From: Burkholderiaceae bacterium
Lineage (GTDB): Bacteria; Pseudomonadota; Gammaproteobacteria; Burkholderiales; Burkholderiaceae_B
Direction: 5' to 3'
NCBI GenBank assembly: GCA_021208885.1
Contig: JAJOJF010000025.1
Coordinates: 1 to 64,000, forward strand
DNA length: 64,000 nt
In this document: positions 57,666 through 64,000 of the stretch, one piece after another
Layout of the letters: each line of letters opens with the position of its first letter
How positions within the stretch are numbered: position 1 is the stretch's first letter
The notes under the pieces: model-generated
Told to the model about the DNA's origin: nothing
What the model saw: the letters and a program-made list of their open reading frames with translations, nothing else
Databases searched by the model: none
Position numbers and translations under genes: made by a program

Positions 57666-59399
57666 TCAAGCCGCCTGCGCTGTCTCGATCACCAATTGCA
57701 GCGAGATGTTGGACTGCCAGACGTTGGGCGTGGGGCGGTAAACCGCCTGGATTCGCTCAGGCACGGGTTCTTCGCGGTTAAACCAAATGGCATCGAATCG
57801 CTGCCGGTCACGCATGAGCGACAGTTTCAGGTGCTTGCCGCCAACGAGACGCTGGTTTTGAACCTGAAACTCATCGAGAAACAGTGGCGCTGGAAACCCG
57901 GCGCCCCAGACTTGTTCTTGCAACAGTGTGGCGGTTTGCACATTGGCCCAACCGGTTTCTAACGAACCATCGGTCTCGATTCGGGCGCTAAATTGGGTTT
58001 TACCGGTCATCTCGATCACGGCATCAGAAAACCCTTTGGCAAATGCTTCCAACCCTTGCTCTGGCAGTGTCAGTCCTGCTGCCATGGCGTGGCCGCCGAA
58101 CTTGTGGATCAAACCAGGGTTACGTTTAGACACCAAGTCAAAGACGTCGCGCAAGTGAACATCGGGAATCGAGCGTCCTGAACCACGCCAGGTGCCGTCG
58201 CCAGCAGGCGCCAAGGCCACCACCGGGCGCCAGAACTTTTCTTTTAAACGCGAAGCCACAAGCCCTACAACGCCTTGGTGCCAGTCTGGTTGGTAGACAC
58301 ATATGGCAGCACGGCTTTCGCCAGTATCAGCATCCGTGTCAATATCACTCATGGATGCCATGGCCTGTTCGCGCATGGTGACTTCGATCTGTCGGCGCTC
58401 CTGGTTAATTCGATCAAGCTCGCGTGCCAGCTCGAGCGCGTATTGTTCATCGTCAGTGCTCAAACACTCAATGCCCAAACTCATGTCGGTTAAGCGACCA
58501 GCGGCATTGATGCGCGGCCCGATCGTAAACCCAAAGTCAAAGGCACTGGCTTGAGCCGGGTCGCGCCCGCACACAGCAAACAAAGCACGCAGGCCTGGCT
58601 GCATCTGGCCGGCGCGTATGCGTTGCAGGCCTCGGGTGACCAACAGTCGATTGTTGGCGTCCAGTTTGACCACGTCTGCAATGGTGCCAAGCGCAACCAG
58701 ATCAACCAGGCCATCAAGCCGAGGTTCGGGCTTGTTTATGAAGTAACCGCGGGCTCTTAACGTGGCTCTTAATGCCATCAGCACATAGAACATAACCCCA
58801 ACGCCAGCCAGATTCTTTGAAGGGAAGCCGCAGCCCACCTGGTTTGGGTTCACGATCGCCAAGGCTGGTGGCAGTCGATCGCCGGGCAAATGGTGGTCAG
58901 TGATAATGACGTCAATGCCGTGATCCTTGGCAGCAATGACGCCGTCAACGCTGGCAATGCCGTTGTCAACCGTGACAATGAGGTCGGGCTTGCCCGCATG
59001 ATGTCTGGCTGCCAACTCAACAACCTCAGGCGAAAGACCGTAGCCAGTCTCAAAGCGGTTGGGCACGAGGTACTCAACCTTGGCACCCAGGGCCCGCAAG
59101 CCGCGCAAGCCCACCGCACAGGCGGTCGCACCGTCGCAGTCGTAATCAGCCACGATTAGCAATTTCTTGCCGTCTTCGATGGCTTGAGCCATAGCCTCAG
59201 AGGCCTCTTCGATATGGTTTAAGCGATTCGGGGTGATAAGTCCCTGCCAGTCAGTGTTCAGTTCAGAGGTGTCAGAAACTCCTCTCGCAGCCATCAGACG
59301 GGCCAAGAGTGGGTGAACGCCTTCGTTGGCTAAACGTTGCGCAACGTCGTGAGGGACTGGTCGCACGATTAGTTCTGGTTGAGCCACCAGCTTCTCCAT
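57666..59399 (-). CDS. recJ: Single-stranded-DNA-specific exonuclease RecJ
   Basis: DHH-family 5'-3' exonuclease in recombination and mismatch repair, about 577 residues. Visible: LLIVADYDCDGATACAVGLRGL (Asp metal ligands), LIVTVDNGIASVDG, VIITDHHLPGDRLPPALAIVNPNQ (DHH motif), NLAGVGVMFYVLMAL, INAAGRLTDM and the DHHA1 segment SGRSIPDVHLRDVFDLV...HKFGGHAMAAGLTL. The ATG at 59399 is preferred; it lies 31 bp inside the 3' end of the upstream unknown gene. Confidence 0.96.
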   Translation of the reverse strand: MEKLVAQPELIVRPVPHDVAQRLANEGVHPLLARLMAARGVSDTSELNTDWQGLITPNRLNHIEEASEAMAQAIEDGKKLLIVADYDCDGATACAVGLRGLRALGAKVEYLVPNRFETGYGLSPEVVELAARHHAGKPDLIVTVDNGIASVDGVIAAKDHGIDVIITDHHLPGDRLPPALAIVNPNQVGCGFPSKNLAGVGVMFYVLMALRATLRARGYFINKPEPRLDGLVDLVALGTIADVVKLDANNRLLVTRGLQRIRAGQMQPGLRALFAVCGRDPAQASAFDFGFTIGPRINAAGRLTDMSLGIECLSTDDEQYALELARELDRINQERRQIEVTMREQAMASMSDIDTDADTGESRAAICVYQPDWHQGVVGLVASRLKEKFWRPVVALAPAGDGTWRGSGRSIPDVHLRDVFDLVSKRNPGLIHKFGGHAMAAGLTLPEQGLEAFAKGFSDAVIEMTGKTQFSARIETDGSLETGWANVQTATLLQEQVWGAGFPAPLFLDEFQVQNQRLVGGKHLKLSLMRDRQRFDAIWFNREEPVPERIQAVYRPTPNVWQSNISLQLVIETAQAA

Positions 59400-60295
59400 G
59401 AGTTTTGTTGTTCCTTGGCAAAGAGGTTCTGCCACCAGCGCTTGGGTGCATTGTTCAGTCTTACGATACGGTTATCGCCTGTAAGGACGATTTCACGTTC
59501 TGGCTCAGCGCTTAGCAAGCCTGACTCGATATCAGCCCAGGCTTCTAGCCAGCCTTGCCAATCGCCGCGCCAGGCAGCTTGCTCCAGAGCAACGAGCCAG
59601 TCATGGTCAAGGGATGTCTGAGGGGCGAAGCCTCTGGCTCCACCGTATAGCCAAACGCTGTTGATGGCTGGCAAGCCCCTTTGCTCGCGGCGCTGATTGA
59701 CGGGGTGATCATGCCAAGCCATTTGGATTTCGTTGACACGCTTGCGCCAGGCTCGCCAAGCGTCGTGCGTGGGCCACCAGTCACCGAGGTCTTGCCCCAT
59801 CAGTGCCATCGGACTAATGGTTCCCGCAGTTTGTGCAAATTCAGCGTGCACTCGCCAAATGCCATTTCCTAGCGGTTCGATTTCGATGCCATCATCGTCC
59901 GCACTAAACAACGGGCGAGCAGTATCCTCCAGTTCAGCGATGTCGGTCGCACAGGGTTGTGTTAAGCACAAAGGGACAACAGTGGCGCGTTCTTGTGAAA
60001 TTACCGTGGCGCACAGTTGCGCCACCCAAACTGGTTTGTCAGTACGGGTTTCTTTGGCATGCAACGCACCAAGACCGCTGCCGATCGATTCGCCTGCTTC
60101 TGGGTTAAAGCCGGCTAATTGGAGCTGCAAACCTTCGGCTGGGGTGCATCCATACTCATGTGGCAGCCAACGTTGCGTTTGTGCTTGCCTGGCATTAAAC
60201 AAATGAGAAAGCTTAGGGTAGCGGCTGGCAAACGGCTCGATCAATGCCGCAGCTGAGCTTGATGGTGGCAGCGCATTGGGGATGATTAGTGTCAT
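59369..60295 (-). CDS. Conserved protein of unknown function upstream of recJ (RpfE-like)
   Basis: Protein of 308 residues, with tryptophans clustered mainly in its C-terminal part. No signal peptide, transmembrane helix or known catalytic motif is visible. The N-terminal part is a linear MTLIIPNALPPSSSAAALIEPF; the C-terminal part has repeated W pairs (DWWPTHDAWRAWRKRV, WRGDWQGWLEAWADIESG, KRWWQNLF, NSWRSWW). I recall similar proteins beside recJ in Burkholderiales, sometimes labelled RpfE-type regulatory or phosphoglycerate-mutase-related; this assignment is tentative. It overlaps recJ by 31 bp, implying coexpression. Confidence 0.7.
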   Translation of the reverse strand: MTLIIPNALPPSSSAAALIEPFASRYPKLSHLFNARQAQTQRWLPHEYGCTPAEGLQLQLAGFNPEAGESIGSGLGALHAKETRTDKPVWVAQLCATVISQERATVVPLCLTQPCATDIAELEDTARPLFSADDDGIEIEPLGNGIWRVHAEFAQTAGTISPMALMGQDLGDWWPTHDAWRAWRKRVNEIQMAWHDHPVNQRREQRGLPAINSVWLYGGARGFAPQTSLDHDWLVALEQAAWRGDWQGWLEAWADIESGLLSAEPEREIVLTGDNRIVRLNNAPKRWWQNLFAKEQQNSWRSWWLNQN

Positions 60296-60402
60296 GGGGT
60301 TATTTTAGCGGTGGGAAGGGCGTTATTCGGAATTGCCAGTTGTGGTAACGTGCCTTCGGATAGGGTCTAAAGCGCTTGCTTTTAGGATCGGTTTCGCATG
60401 TT

Positions 60403-61701
60403 TTGAACGGAAGCAACCAGCCGGATGAACATTTTTTTGAGTGGTGGGTCGGATTACGCTACGCCGGCATCGGACGACGGGGCGCACGGTCGTCTGGCCG
60501 TGATCGCTTTGTTTCGTTTGTGGCGGCCATGGCCATGGCTGGTATCGCACTAGGCGTGGCTGCCTTGATCGTCGTGTTGTCTGTCATGAACGGCTTTCAG
60601 CGTGATGTAAGAGATCGCATGCTGTCAGTGTTGCCGCATATAGAACTCTTTGTCCCAGGCGATGCGCCATTGGCTGTACTTGATCGATTTGAAACCCTTG
60701 CCGAAATCGCAAAAAATAATCCAAACGTTATCGCAGCCGCGCCGTTTGTGGCTGCACCGGCCATCGTCATGCGTGGCCAAGCCCTGCGTGGCGTTCAAGT
60801 CAGGGGAGTTGACCCTGCTGATGAAACAGCCGTATCTGACCTTGGCCAGCAAATGGTGGTTGGTAGCTTGTCTGCGCTTGAACCAGGCAAGTATGGTTTG
60901 GTCATCGGCCAGACGCTAGCTGACATTCTGAATCTGACCGTCGGTGACAGCGTGATGCTGTTGGCGCCTCAGGGTAGTGTGAGTCCGGCTGGATTTACTC
61001 CTCGATTGCGACAGTTCACCATTGTGGGTATCTACCGATCTGGTCATTATGAATACGACAGCTCGCTGGTATTTGCTCAAGCCCAAGATGCTGCGCGCTT
61101 GTTCAGAGACACTGGCACGGCTGGCATTCGTTTGCGGATTTCGGATATGCATCAAGCACCGGAGGTGGCGCTAGAGCTCGGCGCCATCTTGCCACGCGGT
61201 GTGTTTGCCGCAGATTGGTCGCGTAACAATCGGACCTGGTTTGCCGCGGTTCAGACAGAAAAACGCATGATGTTTCTGATCCTTACCTTGATCGTGGCGG
61301 TGGCCGCGTTTAACTTGCTTTCGTCTCAGGTGATGGCGGTCAAAGACAAGCAGTCTGATATTGCGATTTTGCGCAGCCTTGGCGCAACACCTGGCGCGAT
61401 CGCCCGGATTTTTCTGATTCAGGGCGCCTTGATTGGAATCGTCGGCACATTTCTCGGTGTAACAGGAGGCTCGCTCTTGGCCTACAACGTTGACACCTTG
61501 GTGCCCGCCATTGAACGTTTTTTAGGGATACAGTTTTTACCGCAGGAGATTTACTTCATTTCCTCCTTGCCATCGGATCCTCGCGTGGGCGACATTACTG
61601 TGATTGCATTTACATCGTTGGTGATGTCTTTGTTGGCCACGCTCTATCCGAGTTGGCGCGCGTCGCGTCTTGAACCAGCACAGGTGTTGCGTCATGACTG
61701 A
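60403..61701 (+). CDS. lolC: Lipoprotein-releasing system transmembrane protein LolC/LolE
   Basis: Inner-membrane subunit of the Lol ABC transporter that releases outer-membrane lipoproteins to LolA. It has an N-terminal helix (FVAAMAMAGIALGVAALIVVLSVMNGFQ), a large periplasmic domain and three C-terminal helices (MFLILTLIVAVAAFNLLSSQVMAV, IFLIQGALIGIVGTFLGVTGG, ITVIAFTSLVMSLLATLYPSWRASRLEPAQVLRHD). The start is uncertain: the TTG at 60403 is used. If the seven-T run (60432-60438) were eight, an ATG at 60425 would give MNIFFEWWVGLRYAGIGRRG, a typical LolC start. It overlaps lolD by 8 bp. Confidence 0.93.
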   Translation: MNGSNQPDEHFFEWWVGLRYAGIGRRGARSSGRDRFVSFVAAMAMAGIALGVAALIVVLSVMNGFQRDVRDRMLSVLPHIELFVPGDAPLAVLDRFETLAEIAKNNPNVIAAAPFVAAPAIVMRGQALRGVQVRGVDPADETAVSDLGQQMVVGSLSALEPGKYGLVIGQTLADILNLTVGDSVMLLAPQGSVSPAGFTPRLRQFTIVGIYRSGHYEYDSSLVFAQAQDAARLFRDTGTAGIRLRISDMHQAPEVALELGAILPRGVFAADWSRNNRTWFAAVQTEKRMMFLILTLIVAVAAFNLLSSQVMAVKDKQSDIAILRSLGATPGAIARIFLIQGALIGIVGTFLGVTGGSLLAYNVDTLVPAIERFLGIQFLPQEIYFISSLPSDPRVGDITVIAFTSLVMSLLATLYPSWRASRLEPAQVLRHD

Positions 61702-62422
61702 GGATTTGTCTACCCCGAAAACCCTGGTGTTGAAGGCCGTGGGGTTGAGCCGTCACTTTGAAGATGGCCAGCGTCGTGTTCAGGTACTCGATGGCGTGGA
61801 CTTGTCGGTACACGCTGGCGAGATGGTAGCCATTGTGGGTGCTTCCGGTTCAGGCAAAAGCACCTTGTTGCATTGCCTGGGTTTGTTGGATCGTCCTGAT
61901 GGTGGCGAATTGTCAGTGGCCGGGAACGCAACTGGCGGGTTAAGCGAGAAGGCCCGAAGTCGTTTGCGCAATCAATGCCTGGGGTTTGTGTATCAATTCC
62001 ACCATTTGTTGCCTGAGTTCAATGCCGTTGACAATGTGGCCATGCCATTGATCGTCGGTAAAGAGCCTTTGGCAAGTGCACGCGATCGAGCCCGTGATCT
62101 GCTCATCGAGATGGGATTGGGGCATCGCCTGCAAAATTATCCGGGTCAGCTCTCCGGTGGCGAGCGCCAACGGGTTGCGCTAGCGCGTGCTTTGGTGACT
62201 AGACCGGTTTGTGTACTGGCCGACGAGCCCACGGGCAATCTCGATCGTGAGACCGCTAGCCAGGTGTTCGAGCTAATTACGCGCATACGCGATGATTTCG
62301 GGACGGCCGTGGTGTTAGTCACGCACGACTTGAAACTCGCTGAGCGCGCTGACCGCTGTTTGTCGATGGTCAATGGCCGTTTGTCTGATAGCGAGATTCT
62401 CAATGATGCGAGTGCTTCTTGA
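61694..62422 (+). CDS. lolD: Lipoprotein-releasing system ATP-binding protein LolD
   Basis: ATPase of the Lol exporter, 242 residues. Walker A GASGSGKSTLLHCLGLLDRP, the LolD-type QFHHLLPEFNAVDNVAMPL, signature LSGGERQRVALARAL and Walker B VLADEPTGNLD are present. The ATG at 61694 overlaps the lolC end. The frame also overlaps the following TatD gene start by about 20 bp, so the three genes form one tight unit. Confidence 0.96.
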   Translation: MTEDLSTPKTLVLKAVGLSRHFEDGQRRVQVLDGVDLSVHAGEMVAIVGASGSGKSTLLHCLGLLDRPDGGELSVAGNATGGLSEKARSRLRNQCLGFVYQFHHLLPEFNAVDNVAMPLIVGKEPLASARDRARDLLIEMGLGHRLQNYPGQLSGGERQRVALARALVTRPVCVLADEPTGNLDRETASQVFELITRIRDDFGTAVVLVTHDLKLAERADRCLSMVNGRLSDSEILNDASAS

Positions 62423-63218
62423 CACCCATTGTCATCTTGATGCTGCCGAGTTTGACGCTGACCGTGATGCCGTAATCACGCAGGCACAAACTGCCGGTGT
62501 TCAGGGGATTTTGATTCCTGCAGTGCAGGCTGCTGATTTTGACAAAGTCAGAGCGCTCGCCCACAGCTTTGATCAAGGCGCGTACGCCGTTGGCATTCAT
62601 CCGATGTTTGTGCGTTACGCCCAAGATAGCGATCTCGAGGTGCTCGGGGATTTCCTGCAAACGTATCGTGACGACCCTCGGCTAGTCGCCGTTGGAGAGA
62701 TTGGTCTTGATTTTTTTGTGCCTGAGATTAGCCACGGTGTTGAACGTGATCGCCAAATCAAGTTTTATCAGGCTCAACTTGATTTGGCATCGGCCGCTGG
62801 ATTGCCGGTCGTTTTACATGTGCGGCGTTCACAAGACGAACTTTTGAAGTGGTTGCGACGCCGGCCTTTGATCGGTGGCATTGCTCATGCCTTTAATGGC
62901 AGCTTTCAGCAGGCTGAGCAATTTATTAGTCAAGGATTTGCATTGGGTGTCGGTGGCGCATTCACGTTTACTCGTGCGCAGCAGATCCGTCGACTGGTTA
63001 CTGAGCTGCCATTGTCCAATTTAGTGCTTGAGACTGACTCACCCGACATGGCGCCTGCGTGGCTTAAAAAGGGCTCGCGCAATACACCAAGCGAGGTCGC
63101 ACAGATTTCTGCAACGCTTGCACAATTGCGCAATGAAACGACTGATCAGGTCCTAGCACAAACGTCGCTTGCCGCCATGCGGGTCATTCCCAAACTCGGG
63201 ATGCTTTGGGGCAGCTAG
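62403..63218 (+). CDS. TatD family metal-dependent hydrolase
   Basis: Amidohydrolase-fold nuclease family protein of 271 residues. Metal ligands are visible: DTHCHLD near the start, GEIGLDFF, VLHVRRS, IAHAFNGS and ETDSPDM. TatD/YcfH proteins are reported as 3'-5' deoxyribonucleases. Two adjacent ATGs (62403 and 62406) could start it. It overlaps lolD and precedes comEC, as in Bordetella-type genomes. Confidence 0.92.
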   Translation: MMRVLLDTHCHLDAAEFDADRDAVITQAQTAGVQGILIPAVQAADFDKVRALAHSFDQGAYAVGIHPMFVRYAQDSDLEVLGDFLQTYRDDPRLVAVGEIGLDFFVPEISHGVERDRQIKFYQAQLDLASAAGLPVVLHVRRSQDELLKWLRRRPLIGGIAHAFNGSFQQAEQFISQGFALGVGGAFTFTRAQQIRRLVTELPLSNLVLETDSPDMAPAWLKKGSRNTPSEVAQISATLAQLRNETTDQVLAQTSLAAMRVIPKLGMLWGS

Positions 63219-63354
63219 CGGACTAGCGCACGACCGTCCCAAGATTTTCCCGCCTTGCCGCTAACAGGCCAGCATCGACCGATCTCGGTTTTTGCGAATT
63301 GAAGTCTTCAGTCAATTGCGTCAAGCTTGTCAGCTTTTTTGGGTGACGCATGCG

Positions 63355-64000
63355 ATGCAGGCAAACTGGATTGGAGCAGGATGGCTTATTGGCATTTGCG
63401 TGGCTCAACAATGGCGTGAGTTGCCAGACGACTGGGTTATTTACGGTGGACTCGTTGTTTTTGTTGCCCTTTTGCTCGTGGCGCAAAAGGTCTCGTCGTG
63501 GCGACATTTCATGTGGCCTGTGCTTGCGGTTTTGTTGGCCATGGGTTGGGTAAGTTGGCTGGCACAAGCGCGACTCGCGGACCGATTGGCGGATCACGAA
63601 GACGACAAGGTTACGCGAGTCCCTGTGCTGGTGTCAGACTTGCCAACGTCAGCCAGTGATGGCGTGCGTTTCACTGGCGTTTTGGTTGGGCCTGTGCCAG
63701 CTGGACTACCCAGAAAATTCATGGTGTTTTGGCCAGGCGCCTGCACGGGAGACTGCAGTCATCCGGTCGAGCCTGGTCAGCAGTGGCGCATGGCTTTGCG
63801 GTTTCGATTCCCGAGTGCGCGATTGAACTTTGCTGGTATCGATGGCGAGAGCTGGATGTTTGCGCAAGGCTTGCGAGCAAGTGCCACCGTGAGAGGGACT
63901 CCACGCCGCTTGGATCAGGAATCCGGCTGGCAACCCGCTATCTGGATCGAACAGCTACGCAGTGCCATTCGAAAGCGCTTGCATCGTTTGCTTGTCAATG
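63355..64000 (+). CDS. comEC: DNA internalisation competence protein ComEC/Rec2, N-terminal part
   Basis: Partial gene running off the window; 215 codons visible. The start MQANWIGAGWLIGICVAQQW is followed by hydrophobic helices (WVIYGGLVVFVALLLVAQ, HFMWPVLAVLLAMGWVSWLAQARLADRL). The soluble OB-fold-like domain follows (PVLVSDLPTSASDGVRFTGVLVG, GQQWRMALRFRFPSARLNFAGIDGESWMFAQGLRASATVRG), the DUF4131 arrangement of ComEC. The ATG at 63355 is chosen; the frame is open upstream, so an earlier GTG or TTG is possible. ComEC forms the inner-membrane channel for transforming DNA. Confidence 0.88.
   Translation, partial: MQANWIGAGWLIGICVAQQWRELPDDWVIYGGLVVFVALLLVAQKVSSWRHFMWPVLAVLLAMGWVSWLAQARLADRLADHEDDKVTRVPVLVSDLPTSASDGVRFTGVLVGPVPAGLPRKFMVFWPGACTGDCSHPVEPGQQWRMALRFRFPSARLNFAGIDGESWMFAQGLRASATVRGTPRRLDQESGWQPAIWIEQLRSAIRKRLHRLLVN

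Overview
The window reads as a contiguous piece of a betaproteobacterial chromosome, order Burkholderiales. Gene order points to the Bordetella/Achromobacter family (Alcaligenaceae): exbB-exbD-lpxK-trm112-kdsB-adk, ileS-lspA-coaBC-dut, dapC-dapD-dapE-prmB, tRNA-Leu-tig-clpP-clpX-lon, uvrB to the isc operon, and lolC-lolD-tatD-comEC. Base composition looks moderate (a little over 50% G+C by eye), which would be low for Bordetella itself. The order is recalled from family knowledge; no search was run. No phage, insertion sequence, integron, CRISPR array or toxin-antitoxin pair was seen.

Layout. 1-2.3 kb: 5' part of argD (minus, running off the window), a DUF3579 gene divergent from it, and a 2-hydroxyacid dehydrogenase converging on that. 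2.4-9.0 kb (minus): rpsT, murJ, a frameshifted SDR, adk, a frameshifted kdsB, a Trm112-like protein, lpxK, exbD and exbB, mostly envelope biogenesis. 9.0-9.4 kb: AT-rich divergent spacer with a DnaA-box-like palindrome. 9.4-16.7 kb: xseA, sodB, a pcaF-type thiolase, DUF192, a cold-shock protein, clpS and clpA. 16.7-23.5 kb (minus): dut, DedA, coaBC, lspA, ileS, ribF. 23.5-29.2 kb (plus): purN, rsmB, a fatty-acid desaturase behind a near-perfect palindrome, uvrD. 29.2-35.4 kb (minus): an ABC-F ATPase, prmB and the succinylase branch of lysine/diaminopimelate synthesis. 35.4-41.9 kb (plus): tRNA-Leu(UAG), trigger factor, ClpP, ClpX, Lon, Hsp15. 41.9-46.1 kb: lexA with its SOS box, an aromatic aminotransferase, uvrB. 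46.4-52.6 kb: a low-molecular-weight phosphatase and iscR-iscS-iscU-iscA-hscB-hscA-fdx. 52.6-54.2 kb: an HpcH/HpaI aldolase and a hydroxypyruvate isomerase. 54.2-60.3 kb (minus): lysS, an SDR, prfB with its programmed frameshift, recJ and an unknown gene. 60.4-64 kb: lolC, lolD, a TatD-family hydrolase and the start of comEC.

The genes are mainly housekeeping and fall into protein quality control (ClpAPS, ClpXP, Lon, Hsp15, trigger factor), envelope assembly (MurJ, LpxK, KdsB, LspA, Lol, DedA, ExbBD), DNA repair and SOS (XseA, UvrB, UvrD, LexA, RecJ), iron-sulfur assembly and translation. I found no convincing undescribed multi-gene system. The observations most worth checking are the operator-like palindromes at 9.15 and 25.72 kb, the in-frame 12-bp triplication in the LexA linker, the aldolase/isomerase pair behind the isc operon, and the unknown gene overlapping recJ.

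Four genes (the SDR at 4.4-5.2 kb, kdsB, prfB, lolC) each appear to carry one single-base length change in or near a short run. At least two of them (kdsB and prfB) would be expected to be essential, so residual sequencing or assembly errors are the simplest explanation.
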